Shown here piece after piece: positions 52,226 through 60,246 of a DNA stretch of 64,000 nucleotides. Position 1 is the first letter of the stretch. Every line of letters begins with the position of its first letter. A model generated the notes under the pieces. It saw only the letters and a program-made list of their open reading frames with translations. It did no database searches and had not been told where the DNA came from. The DNA is taken from the NCBI RefSeq assembly GCF_037969765.1, contig NZ_CP150207.1, positions 5,525,501 to 5,589,500 on the forward strand, given 5' to 3'. Source of the DNA: Paenibacillus sp. FSL W8-0186. Lineage in GTDB: Bacteria; Bacillota; Bacilli; Paenibacillales; Paenibacillaceae. The translations under genes and the position numbers were made by a program.

Positions 52226-52262
52226 AATAGCTTCACTGACATCTGCTGTCAGTGAAGCTATT
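52226..52262 (-). terminator. 15-bp perfect hairpin between PfpI and hydrolase genes
   Basis: AATAGCTTCACTGAC and GTCAGTGAAGCTATT form a perfect stem with a 7-base loop. On the minus strand TTTATAAT follows. It could terminate the hydrolase transcript or shield the PfpI promoter. Confidence 0.6.
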
Positions 52263-52303
52263 AAAGTTGATAATATTGGCCTGGGTTACGTAGCGAAGCT
52301 TAT

Positions 52304-52326
52304 TGTCAGTAACGGCAAGTTTTAGG
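52304..52326. repeat. right-half copy of dispersed intergenic repeat
   Basis: TGTCAGTAACGGCAAGTTTT, then AGGG, matches the right half of the copy at 20311 (CTGTAACGGAAAGTTTTAGGG). Confidence 0.45.
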
Positions 52327-52349
52327 GCCACCCTTTGCGGGATGGCCCT
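52324..52349 (-). terminator. terminator-like hairpin after the hydrolase gene
   Basis: AGGGCCACCC pairs with GGGATGGCCCT (one bulge) around a TTTGC loop. Confidence 0.55.
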
Positions 52350-52384
52350 TACTTTGCTTTACTTTGATCATGCCTTTTAGGTTC

Positions 52385-53305
52385 TTACTTAGATTCGATG
52401 CGACCTAATGGATTGGCACTCTTCTCCAGATCCTTCCGGGCCGCCAACCAGCTTGAATCGTCGAGATTGAGCGCCTCTCGAAGATAAGACCACGTGAGCT
52501 GCTGGAGCAAAGCAACTCGTTCCGGATTCTCGTCCGTCGTCTCCGCGACATTGTACCCGGAGATTCCGCCAAGCATATGTTCTGCCCCGAAGAGGGTGAG
52601 CAGGCTCTTTCTGCCCGGGCTCAGGAAGTAGGGGTCTGTGAACCAGTCCGGCCCCCGATTGGACAGGTGGGATTGGTCATGATCCCCCGCGACCACGAGA
52701 GTCGGCGTCCTCATATCGGAGAAGCTCGGGTTCATGAATGGGAAGTGCTCTGCCGCGAACGGACTCAAATCAGCTCCGCCAAGGCCAGTCGTGGAAAGCA
52801 ATACGCCCGCCTTGATTCGCGAGTCGGACATGTCCTCTCCCGGTTCGCCACTGGCATCGAGGACTCTCGCACCAAGCAGCATGCTCACCGTTTGGCCTCC
52901 CCAGGAGTGTCCGGCTGCGGCGATTCGGTTGCGGTCGAGACGTCCGCTGAGGCCTGGAACGGAAGCTTCAATAAGATCAAGTTGGTCAAGGATGCGCTTC
53001 AGGTCTTCGACGCGGAAACGCCAGATCAGTGGTGTACGGGGATCGTCAGGAGGAAGATTCAGCGTCCTCGAGTCAAGATGGGTAGGTTGAATGACCACGA
53101 AGCCGTGAGCAGCCCAGTAGTCGACTAACGGACCGTAGCTGTCCATCGACCAACCAAAGCCTTGCGAGAAAATAATAATAGGTACTTGGCTACCCGTCGC
53201 TGGCGCCGATACCCGCACTTGCAAATTCTCACCGCGGCCCGGGGCTGACAGCACAATCGGCTTTATCGAGATGACTGGAGAAGACGTACTTACGTGCATT
53301 TTCAT
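52385..53305 (-). CDS. alpha/beta hydrolase (PAF-acetylhydrolase/dienelactone-hydrolase-like)
   Basis: A 306-residue cytoplasmic hydrolase: IIFSQGFGWSMDSYGPLVDYWAAHGFVVIQPTH, nucleophile AAGHSWGGQTVSML, acid VVAGDHDQSH, and a final His (FGAEHMLGG). It resembles family DLH/chlorophyllase-like esterases. Substrate unknown. AAAGGAAC precedes the ATG. It is divergent from a MarR gene with two palindromic operators. Confidence 0.9.
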   Translation of the reverse strand: MKMHVSTSSPVISIKPIVLSAPGRGENLQVRVSAPATGSQVPIIIFSQGFGWSMDSYGPLVDYWAAHGFVVIQPTHLDSRTLNLPPDDPRTPLIWRFRVEDLKRILDQLDLIEASVPGLSGRLDRNRIAAAGHSWGGQTVSMLLGARVLDASGEPGEDMSDSRIKAGVLLSTTGLGGADLSPFAAEHFPFMNPSFSDMRTPTLVVAGDHDQSHLSNRGPDWFTDPYFLSPGRKSLLTLFGAEHMLGGISGYNVAETTDENPERVALLQQLTWSYLREALNLDDSSWLAARKDLEKSANPLGRIESK

Positions 53306-53344
53306 AATTGATGTTCCTTTCTTGGTCTTTTCAATTTAAGGATT

Positions 53345-53415
53345 GGTTGATACATCAACCCAAACTTAAATGTAGCACGTTGAAGTTGTCACGTCAACCA
53401 TGCTATGATATACCC
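53345..53415. promoter_or_regulatory. divergent promoters with two MarR operators
   Basis: GGTTGAT-AC-ATCAACC (53345-53360) is a perfect 7+7 palindrome; GTTG-TCACGT-CAAC (53385-53398) is a related site. On the plus strand TTGAAG (53380-53385) and TATGAT (53404-53409) are 18 bp apart. On the minus strand TTGACG (53392-53397) and TACATT (53369-53374) are 17 bp apart. Both promoters are covered by the second site. Confidence 0.75.
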
Positions 53416-53886
53416 ATGGATAAGAACAAACTTAACGATGAAGAAATTCAATTATGGTATAAGTGGAAAGGCTCCTTTCAAAGCATCTTCGGTCGCGTAA
53501 TTAAAGAGATGTCCGAGCGCACCGGACTATCCGAGGGCGATTATGGGGTATTGGATCGGTTAGACCTTTTGGGGAACGGGAGCCTTCGCCAACAAGAGTT
53601 GGCCAAATCTATGGACTGGGATAAGAGCCGATTGTCACATCATCTGACGCGAATGGAAAAACGCAACCTTGTGATGAGGAAGCCATTAGACGCAGATCGC
53701 GGTGTTCAAGTCATCATCACTCCCATTGGAAAGTCAGCATTAGATGATGCCCGGCCCATTGTCTCCATGGCCATACGCAAACATTTCCTTGATCAGTTAA
53801 CCGATCTTGACATTGAGTCGATTACGAAGCTAGCGGACAGAACAAAAAATGGGTCAGCAGCGTCTAGTAATACCCCGACGCCATGA
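53416..53886 (+). CDS. MarR-family regulator, probably leaderless
   Basis: A 156-residue winged-helix protein: GLSEGDYGVLDRLDLLGNGSLRQQELAKSMDWDKSRLSHHLTRMEKRNLVMRKPLDADRGVQVIITPIG. The ATG lies seven bases after the -10 TATGAT, so transcription would start at or next to it and no Shine-Dalgarno sequence is present. It probably represses the divergent hydrolase gene; ligands of this group are phenolics or oxidants. Confidence 0.9.
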   Translation: MDKNKLNDEEIQLWYKWKGSFQSIFGRVIKEMSERTGLSEGDYGVLDRLDLLGNGSLRQQELAKSMDWDKSRLSHHLTRMEKRNLVMRKPLDADRGVQVIITPIGKSALDDARPIVSMAIRKHFLDQLTDLDIESITKLADRTKNGSAASSNTPTP

Positions 53887-54037
53887 CCCCATTTTTTCCC
53901 GCCGAGTAAGAACTATCCCAAACCCGAGCCAGGCAAAGAAAACCCCGATTTTTCGCCTCATTTATCTCTTCTTCAGTTAAATTAGGCCCACTATTATTAA
54001 TATTAGAAAAATCAAGACTTTCGTTCTCTAGTAGCAT
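53864..54037 (-). CDS. 57-residue small protein of unknown function
   Basis: GGGGAGG seven bases before ATG 54037 opens a 57-codon frame overlapping the MarR 3' end by 23 bp on the opposite strand. It reads MLLENESLDFSNINNSG, then NLTEEEINEAKNRGFLCLAR and an ending KNGVMASGYY. The site strength and composition support translation; no family is recognised. It could be a truncated gene whose tail runs into MarR sequence by chance. Confidence 0.4.
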   Translation of the reverse strand: MLLENESLDFSNINNSGPNLTEEEINEAKNRGFLCLARVWDSSYSAGKNGVMASGYY

Positions 54038-54105
54038 AGCTATACCTCCCCAATGTTACCAGAACTGTTATTAACCTTATTGTACCATACTAAGTGTCAC
54101 AATTT

Positions 54106-54128
54106 GCGTCACTTATGGTATGGTTCAG
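54106..54128. repeat. partial copy of dispersed intergenic repeat
   Basis: GCGTCACTTATGGTATGGTT, then CAG, matches the left core of the copy at 45124. Confidence 0.5.
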
Positions 54129-54231
54129 CTTAACGTGGCCATCTGCGAAAAATACTAAAGGGGGTCCCCTCCGCTGTTCTTTATAAATGATCCTCTGCGG
54201 TTCGTACAGATGTACCTCCAATTCCGTTCCG

Positions 54232-54777
54232 TCAAAAAGTAGGCGGAGTAGCAACCGCTATTAGCAGCGTTTCGCCTTCCCAAATATTCTTATAACTATG
54301 GGGGATTCTGGCATCATAATAGATGCTGTCCCCTTCTTCGAGCGTGTAGCGTTCATTGCCCAGCATAAACTCCAAACGCCCGGAGTGGACAAATAGAAAT
54401 TCCTCTCCATCGCTATGGCCGACGCCAATGTCGCCGTAAGCCGCTCCTTCTTCCAACACTCCCCATATCGGTCCCATTCGGTTGCTGCTTCCTTGACTGA
54501 GCGCGTACCAGGTAATACGGGAACCTTCGGAATGCACCAAAGGTTTGCGCTCGTTTTTCCTAACGACAATGCTTCGTTTCTCCTCGCCAAACAAATCGGT
54601 AAAATTCACGTTTAATGCATTCGCTATGCGCTTCAGAACACTGATGGACGGATTCGCCTTATCGCGTTCAATTTCACTGAGAAAAGATAAGGATACAGAG
54701 GCTGCTTGAGCTACCTTCTTAAGCGTTAATTTCTGTTTTTTTCGCGTGCTTCGAATGGCTTCGCCGATCGAATTCAT
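54232..54777 (-). CDS. XRE-family regulator with C-terminal cupin
   Basis: A 181-residue regulator. The helix-turn-helix is IGEAIRSTRKKQKLTLKKVAQAASVSLSFLSEIERDKANPSISVLKRIANAL. The cupin sensor domain includes GEEFLFVHSGRLEFMLGNERYTLEEGDSIYYDARIPHSYKN. This architecture is common for regulators of catabolic and amino-acid genes. AGGAGG precedes ATG 54777. It is divergent from the hydrolase/RidA/EamA gene set and probably controls it. Confidence 0.92.
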   Translation of the reverse strand: MNSIGEAIRSTRKKQKLTLKKVAQAASVSLSFLSEIERDKANPSISVLKRIANALNVNFTDLFGEEKRSIVVRKNERKPLVHSEGSRITWYALSQGSSNRMGPIWGVLEEGAAYGDIGVGHSDGEEFLFVHSGRLEFMLGNERYTLEEGDSIYYDARIPHSYKNIWEGETLLIAVATPPTF

Positions 54778-55106
54778 GTGCAAACCTCCTAAATTTCGAT
54801 ATGATTTCGCTATCGGCGAAATTTATATATTTATAATAGGCGTAAACATGAGCAATATCAAGCCCTTTCACTAGAGCGGAATTACGGTGTAAAAACGTTG
54901 AGTTAGCGCCATTATTGGGCTACCATTTAATCAAGGTTGGTGAACGAATCTCACCCGGCTTTCTTAGCGATCGTTCGTTTCAACAGAATCATTTTCATTT
55001 GCAGCGAAATTCTCATGGATAATGAGAAACGAATCACAATGATTCAATGACCTCCTTGTTATCCGGATCAAAGAGATAAGTTAGAAGGACGAAAGGAGTT
55101 AAAAGA
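54778..55106. other. regulatory gap upstream of XRE-cupin and MBL genes
   Basis: Contains ATTTCGC-5-GCGAAAT at 54804-54822 (listed next), TTCTCAT-5-ATGAGAA at 55010-55028, and GAATC-ACAAT-GATTC at about 55030-55044. The last two lie 60-100 bp upstream of the hydrolase start and could be activator or repressor sites. No gene seen. Confidence 0.45.
54804..54822 (-). promoter_or_regulatory. probable XRE autoregulatory palindrome
   Basis: ATTTCGC-TATCG-GCGAAAT, perfect 7-bp arms, lies 27 bp before the XRE-cupin start. Confidence 0.5.
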
Positions 55107-56003
55107 ATGACTGCTAAAATTCCCAAGGTCTATCGAGTCGGTGATGTTACCGTGACGCGTATCACGGAGATGATGCTGGACGGTATTCCGCCAGAAGTAT
55201 ATTTTCCGGGATCGTGGAACCCCCTGTTCCTGGAGGAGAATCGGAACTCTCTTCCGGCCGGCCTGATCGATGGCAATTCTCAGCTTATCGTCAGCATTGG
55301 AACGTGGGTGGTGAAAACTCCGAAGCATACGATCCTTATCGATACGGCTACAGGAAACGATAAAAACCTGCCTTTAAATCCCGATCTCGCCAATCTCCAG
55401 CTCCCCTATCTTCAGCGGCTGAAGGAGGCAGGGGTTACACCGGAGGAAGTGGACTACGTTCTGCTGACGCATCTGCATGTGGACCATGTCGGCTGGAATA
55501 CAAAGCTTGTGGACGGAAATTGGGTACCGACCTTCCCCAATGCCAAATACGTATTTCCCCTCGCAGAACAGCAATATTACTCCAGCGAGGTCAGTCACAA
55601 CAAAGCAAACGAAGCAAATTTTAACGTTTACGAAGAAAGCGTATTGCCTGTTGTTGAAGCCGGCTTAACGCAGACCATTGGCCCTGAGGGCGGAGAATTT
55701 CTTGATATATTCACATTCATTCCGACACCCGGCCACAGCATCGGCCAAATGTCCATCCGTCTCAAATCTGGCGGGGAAGAAGCTTTATTCGGCGCCGATG
55801 TGATGCACCATCCGTTTCAGGTCTATAATCCGGAATGGAATTCCATGTACTGCGAATTTACCGATCAAGCGCGTATTACACGGCTTAGTGTGCTGGAGCT
55901 CATAGCGGATCGCCCAGTCATTTATTTCAGTACGCATTTCCCCGGAAGCGCGGCGGGGTACGTGACTCGCAGCGAGGGCAAGTATAAGTGGAACTTTATT
56001 TAA
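55107..56003 (+). CDS. metallo-beta-lactamase-fold hydrolase
   Basis: A 298-residue MBL protein. The metal motif HLHVDHVG (HxHxDH), upstream LIDTATGND, TPGHSIGQM and the later GADVMHHP give a complete two-metal site. It resembles the methyl-parathion-hydrolase/AHL-lactonase branch. Substrate unknown. AAGGAG precedes the ATG. It is the first gene opposite the XRE-cupin regulator, followed by an alpha/beta hydrolase after 42 bp. Confidence 0.92.
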   Translation: MTAKIPKVYRVGDVTVTRITEMMLDGIPPEVYFPGSWNPLFLEENRNSLPAGLIDGNSQLIVSIGTWVVKTPKHTILIDTATGNDKNLPLNPDLANLQLPYLQRLKEAGVTPEEVDYVLLTHLHVDHVGWNTKLVDGNWVPTFPNAKYVFPLAEQQYYSSEVSHNKANEANFNVYEESVLPVVEAGLTQTIGPEGGEFLDIFTFIPTPGHSIGQMSIRLKSGGEEALFGADVMHHPFQVYNPEWNSMYCEFTDQARITRLSVLELIADRPVIYFSTHFPGSAAGYVTRSEGKYKWNFI

Positions 56004-56045
56004 TACAACCTGACAACAAAATCCAATACGAAAGGCGCTGAGCTT

Positions 56046-57044
56046 ATGACAACCCGTGATTTTCTTAAAGATAACCATATCGTGACCGAAGACCTGCGTA
56101 TCCCGAGCGATACGCCCGGAATCGAGCTTTATGTACGAAATAAACGTCCCGCTTCCATGAATACCTTCTCAAACGAAAAAACAATCGTGATGGTTCATGG
56201 CGCTACCTATTCAATTGGCAGTCTGTACGATGTGGAGCTGGACGGCTTCACTTTTCTGGACTACCTTGCCGGCCATGGCTATGACGTATACGCCGTGGAC
56301 GTTCGCGGCTACGGCGGCTCGACAAGACCGCCTGAGATGGAGCAGCCTGCCGACCTTAATCCGCCGCTTGTCCGCACGGAGACAGGGGTCCGGGATTTGG
56401 GTACAGCCGTGGACTACGTTCTGAAACGCCGGAATTTAACGAAGGTCAACATACTGGGAATGTCTTGGGGGGGAACGGTTGCGGGAGCTTATACCAGCCA
56501 AAACAACGAGATAGTAAACAAGCTTACGCTTGTTGCACCGCAATGGCTAAGCTCCAAACCGGTTCCGATCGATACCGGAGGCCCACTCGGTTCATATCGC
56601 CTTGTTGCTGTCGGCAGCACGAAGGAACGCTGGCTCAGCGCGGCGCCAGAACATAAACGCGGTGATCTGATTCCGGACGGCTGGTTTGAACAATGGGTCG
56701 AAGCCACTCTTGCTTCGGATCCGGGGAGCTTAACCGGTCATCCCGAGCATATCCGGGCGACCAACGGCCCTATCCTGGATATCCGCGAATACTGGACGGT
56801 TGGCAAAGCTTTCTATGATCCTAAGGATATCACGGTTCCCGTCCTTCTTGTCCATGCCGAGTGGGATATCGATGTCCCTCTTGAATTGGCGCAGAGTTTC
56901 TTCACTTTCCTGACAGGAGCCGCCTACCGCCGCTGGGTGGAAATCGGTGAAGGGACGCACATGGTATTGCTGGAGAAAAACAGACTTCAGGCTTTTCAAG
57001 CCATTCGCGGTTTCTTGGATGAAGCATACGCGCCGGCGAAGTAA
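56046..57044 (+). CDS. alpha/beta hydrolase
   Basis: A 332-residue hydrolase: VMVHGATYSIGSLYDVELDGFTFLDYLAGHGYDVYAVDVRGYGGS, nucleophile ILGMSWGGTVAG, acid LVHAEWDIDVPLE, His in GEGTHMVLLE. No signal peptide. GAAAGGCG precedes the ATG. It is likely co-transcribed with the upstream MBL gene; together they may open and hydrolyse a lactone or ester substrate (inference). Confidence 0.92.
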   Translation: MTTRDFLKDNHIVTEDLRIPSDTPGIELYVRNKRPASMNTFSNEKTIVMVHGATYSIGSLYDVELDGFTFLDYLAGHGYDVYAVDVRGYGGSTRPPEMEQPADLNPPLVRTETGVRDLGTAVDYVLKRRNLTKVNILGMSWGGTVAGAYTSQNNEIVNKLTLVAPQWLSSKPVPIDTGGPLGSYRLVAVGSTKERWLSAAPEHKRGDLIPDGWFEQWVEATLASDPGSLTGHPEHIRATNGPILDIREYWTVGKAFYDPKDITVPVLLVHAEWDIDVPLELAQSFFTFLTGAAYRRWVEIGEGTHMVLLEKNRLQAFQAIRGFLDEAYAPAK

Positions 57045-57094
57045 AGCTGCCGCTGCACAGTCGGACTCTAAGATTATATTGCTTGCCTAATGAG

Positions 57095-57124
57095 AGGCCC
57101 GGGCTGTCACCTCGGGCCTTTTTC
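57095..57124 (+). terminator. internal terminator after the hydrolase
   Basis: AGGCCCG pairs with CGGGCCT across an 11-base loop, followed by TTTTTC. It may separate the hydrolase pair from the RidA-EamA pair, or attenuate readthrough. Confidence 0.7.
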
Positions 57125-57164
57125 TTCACCCATTTATCAAAGAGACGGAGAGGAATTAAATACG

Positions 57165-57545
57165 ATGAGCCCTATCGCTATTACAACAACACAAGCACCC
57201 GCAGCTATCGGCCCTTATTCGCAGGCCATCGCTTTAGGAAATGCCGTCTATACGTCGGGCATGCTTCCGATTGATGCCGAAGGAAATCTGAAAGAAGGCA
57301 TCGTTGACCAAACCCATCAAATAGTAAAGAACCTGCAAGCAGTCTTAGCTGAAGCTGGATTATCTTTAGCAGACGTTGTAAAAACATCAGTTTTCATGAC
57401 GGATTTAGAGCATTTTCAGCAGATGAATGAAGTGTACAGCCAATATTTCAGCGATCATCACCCTGCCAGAACAACCGTAGAAGTGTCTAAACTTCCAAGA
57501 GACGCCAAGATTGAAATAGAGCTTATCGCAGTCAAACGCAATTAA
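57165..57545 (+). CDS. ridA: RidA-family deaminase (canonical)
   Basis: A 126-residue protein with the full RidA pattern: PAAIGPYSQAIALGNAVYTSGMLPID, VFMTDLEHFQQMNEVYSQYF, and PARTTVEVSKLPRDAKIEIELIAVK, where the catalytic Arg and the closing Glu are intact. RidA hydrolyses reactive enamine/imine intermediates from PLP enzymes. GAGAGG precedes ATG 57165. It contrasts with the Arg-less relative at 2029-2418. Confidence 0.95.
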   Translation: MSPIAITTTQAPAAIGPYSQAIALGNAVYTSGMLPIDAEGNLKEGIVDQTHQIVKNLQAVLAEAGLSLADVVKTSVFMTDLEHFQQMNEVYSQYFSDHHPARTTVEVSKLPRDAKIEIELIAVKRN

Positions 57546-57590
57546 ATCCGCTCCATTATCCTTTATTTCTGTGAAAGAAGGCGCATCTGC

Positions 57591-58502
57591 TTGCGAACTT
57601 ATTTGCTTCTCTTGTTTTGCGCGGCCCTTTACGGGAGCAACTTCGTCTTAGGCTCGCTGCTGCTGGAAGCATTCCCCGCCTTGCATCTGTCGGCATACCG
57701 GCTTCTGGTTTCATCGGCGTTCCTGCTTATTTATTTGGTTGCAACTCGTGGCTTGGCGAAGATTACGTTCCGCGACTTTGTTTATTTGGTCCCCTTCGTT
57801 CTAATCGGGATGCTGCTTCACCAAGTTTCTTTCTTTACAGGTCTCCGGACAACGGACGCAACCACAGCTTCGCTCATCTTATCGTTAGCTCCAATTTTTA
57901 CGGCGCTGTTTGCCCGCTTATTTTTGAAAGAGCCGTTAACGATACGCATGGCTGCAGGCTCAATTGTCGCCCTCGCCGGTGTCTTCTTAGTAGTTGGAAC
58001 TGGCGGAAGCATGGGCACAGCCATTACCGAAGGCGTCTGGATCATGTTTATCTGTATGCTGGCATTGTCGGGATCTATGATCCTCATGAAAAAGCTGACG
58101 GAACGTATGGATGCGTTTGTCGCAACGGTGTATACCACCGTGCTAGGCTGCATCTCGGTATACCCGGTGGCGGTCTGGAGTGAGCCTCGCGTACAGGTAC
58201 AACCTCAATTCTGGTGGTGGGTTCTCTTGGTCGGATCGGCGCTGCTTATTCAGGGCTTATGCGCGGTTATCTGGAATGCGCAGATCCGCAAGGTAGGGGC
58301 GGCTAAAGCCTCCCTGTTTCTGAATTTACAACCGTTTGTCGCCATGATTTTAGGCTATATCACGCTCGGCACCCCGATTTCCTTAACGCAAGTGGCAGGA
58401 TCTGTTCTCATCATTTCCGGCGTAGTTCTAGCCACTGTGCAGGGACAGAGAACAAGGAAAACACAAGACGATAAACTGAAATTATCCGCTACCGAGAGGT
58501 AA
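57591..58502 (+). CDS. EamA-family (DMT) transporter
   Basis: A 303-residue protein with ten hydrophobic helices in two EamA repeats (RTYLLLLFCAALYGSNFVLGS and GVWIMFICMLALSGSMILMKK). DMT exporters move metabolites such as amino acids or drugs. The start is a TTG at 57591 after GAAGG. It lies 45 bp after RidA, so a RidA-exporter pair is likely. Confidence 0.92.
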   Translation: MRTYLLLLFCAALYGSNFVLGSLLLEAFPALHLSAYRLLVSSAFLLIYLVATRGLAKITFRDFVYLVPFVLIGMLLHQVSFFTGLRTTDATTASLILSLAPIFTALFARLFLKEPLTIRMAAGSIVALAGVFLVVGTGGSMGTAITEGVWIMFICMLALSGSMILMKKLTERMDAFVATVYTTVLGCISVYPVAVWSEPRVQVQPQFWWWVLLVGSALLIQGLCAVIWNAQIRKVGAAKASLFLNLQPFVAMILGYITLGTPISLTQVAGSVLIISGVVLATVQGQRTRKTQDDKLKLSATER

Positions 58503-58530
58503 TAAGCCTACACAGTAATGGACTTACGAC

Positions 58531-58571
58531 AAGCCAAAGGGAGCCCTTTATATCATGGCTCCCTTTGGCTT
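58531..58571 (+). terminator. strong terminator of the RidA-EamA unit
   Basis: AAGCCAAAGGGAGCC and GGCTCCCTTTGGCTT form a perfect 15-bp stem with an 11-base loop. Confidence 0.8.
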
Positions 58572-58764
58572 GTATAATGGAAAAGACAGCACTGCAAATT
58601 TAGGGTAGCGTTCAGAGAGTATATTGATAACTCCCTTGGCAGCCTCTGCTTGAGAAAAAATTTATCCTTTATTTATGATAAGGCTCAGCATATCACTCAA
58701 AAGGCGATATTCAAGGCATCCGCTTGGGTGTCCTGAATTAGTAAATCTTATGTTGGCATCCCTA

Positions 58765-58875
58765 CTAAGCGAAAAGATTGATTAAGTTGCCATCAAGATC
58801 CTGCACGATCACGTAGCGTTGTAACATGTGATAGTAAGCATGCAGCAGCTCCGGTCTACTTCGGCCAATGCCTCC
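58765..58875 (-). pseudogene. VOC-protein C-terminal relic
   Basis: A 37-codon minus-strand frame abutting the DUF6953 stop. It ends QRYVIVQDLDGNLINLFA, the QDxDGNLIxLFA ending of glyoxalase/VOC proteins, but has no start or N-terminal half. The sequence between 58583 and 58764 shows no gene. Confidence 0.5.
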
Positions 58876-59112
58876 TTAGGTCCAAGCCCAAAAGAATCCG
58901 TCGCGATCCCAAGCAATTCTGCCGCCGTGGAGTTTGCGGAATGCCTTCTTCACCTCTTTAGACAGCGATGTATTTCCATTCTCATTCACAAATATGAATT
59001 GTTCGCCGAAGTGGGTCTTCACATATTCAATCGCATCGGTCTGGTATAGCGTTCCCGTAGACCTGATTTCCTTGACCATCCATTCAGCCACTTCCTGTGC
59101 GGTTACTTCCAT
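58876..59112 (-). CDS. DUF6953-family small protein
   Basis: A 78-residue protein: EVTAQEVAEWMVKEIRSTGTLYQTDAIEYVKTHFGEQFIFVNENGN and ending RIAWDRDGFFWAW. The AxWM start, LYQ, FGExF and final W-containing tail match DUF6953. Function unknown. AAGGAGG precedes ATG 59112; a longer frame upstream is unsupported. Confidence 0.78.
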   Translation of the reverse strand: MEVTAQEVAEWMVKEIRSTGTLYQTDAIEYVKTHFGEQFIFVNENGNTSLSKEVKKAFRKLHGGRIAWDRDGFFWAWT

Positions 59113-59451
59113 AGGGATCCTCCTTTCTACTTGCTTATTGCCCATTGCTGGGAGTGTGACTGCATTCATCCTCTATATCCAGTTGCAATAACAGAAAGTC
59201 ATTTACACATCAAAACCTATGTAGTCATTCTGAACAAAATAAGGATAACCGTCAATTCTGCTGTCACAACTATAGCCACTCCACACTCAAAGTCAAATCA
59301 TTCGGTTCGCGATCCGTCGTCAAAGTACATTCCACATCAAACCTTTCGATGTGTTCCTACTCATTATCTTCCTGGGAAAAAACGAGTCCGTAAGGATCGC
59401 TATGGCGATGGCCAACATCCGTTCGGCTATATTCACATCATCCTCTTCCTT
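59113..59451. other. intergenic, nothing recognised
   Basis: About 340 bp between two minus-strand genes. No convincing coding frame, hairpin or promoter was found; a stopless minus-strand stretch near 59340-59450 has no start. Confidence 0.4.
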
Positions 59452-60246
59452 TTATGATATTGGAAGGCGCAACGTGCCAAGCGACTCGCCCATGTGAACC
59501 TTCATGCCCGGAATCAAATCCTTGCGAAGAGTAAACGTATGATTCTCTGTGAGAAGCACCACAGTGGAGCCGAATTCGAAATAAGCCAATTCCTGGCCTT
59601 TCTTGACATCCTTAGCCAACGGATTTACGTACTTGATACTACTGACGTTCATAGCGCCTACCTTAATGACCGCGACCTCGCCGTCGGAGTAACGAATATA
59701 GGTCGTCAGCCGCTCATTGCGGCTCAGCACCATTTTCATATGTCGAAGACCAAACTCGTTCACCGGGTAGACCTTGCCTTGGAAGTGAACACGCTCGACG
59801 ATCGTGCCGTCTACAGGGACGTGAATTCGGTGATAATCAGTCGGACTCAAGTAAAGAACGAGATAGAAGCCCTCGGCATATTTAGCTGCCCGGGGAGAAC
59901 ATCCCAGCAACTCTTCGATTGCGTAGTCCTGTCCCTTAATGTTGAATATCGTGCCTGATTTCACCGGGCCCGCCCCCGTAATCAGCGCATCTACGGGACA
60001 GACAAGCGTAGCGGGATCGTTATCGATAAGGCGCGCTCCGGGCTTAAGGCGTCGCGTAAAAAATTCGTTCAGAGAACGATATTCGCTGATCGGCTTCTCC
60101 GCTTCTTGAACCTGGATTCGGTAGATTCGGGCAAACGAACGTATAAACACCTGACTCACCGAAGACTGCGCCAGCCTGCCCGTCAGACGAGAAATCCATT
60201 TGCGCGAACCGAGCTCAGTCATGGATCGCATCAGCAATTTCATCAT
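59452..60246 (-). CDS. psd: phosphatidylserine decarboxylase proenzyme
   Basis: A 264-residue protein that converts phosphatidylserine to phosphatidylethanolamine at the membrane. Family marks: the N-terminal helix, SLNEFFTRRLKPGAR, catalytic Asp in CPVDALITG, His in SPTDYHRIHVPVDG, the second His region KVYPVNEFGL, and the self-cleavage site FGST (the usual LGST), where Ser becomes the pyruvoyl group. Complete. The ATG shares a base with the TetR stop (TAATG), so translation is coupled to a regulator, an unusual context for psd. Confidence 0.93.
   Translation of the reverse strand: MMKLLMRSMTELGSRKWISRLTGRLAQSSVSQVFIRSFARIYRIQVQEAEKPISEYRSLNEFFTRRLKPGARLIDNDPATLVCPVDALITGAGPVKSGTIFNIKGQDYAIEELLGCSPRAAKYAEGFYLVLYLSPTDYHRIHVPVDGTIVERVHFQGKVYPVNEFGLRHMKMVLSRNERLTTYIRYSDGEVAVIKVGAMNVSSIKYVNPLAKDVKKGQELAYFEFGSTVVLLTENHTFTLRKDLIPGMKVHMGESLGTLRLPIS

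Noticed and set aside
52226..52262. Riboswitch upstream of the PfpI gene
   Set aside because: A single perfect hairpin without conserved unpaired elements; a terminator is simpler.
57617..58183. 188-codon frame overlapping the EamA gene in another phase
   Set aside because: The EamA frame has ten helices and family repeats; the alternative has no hydrophobic pattern.
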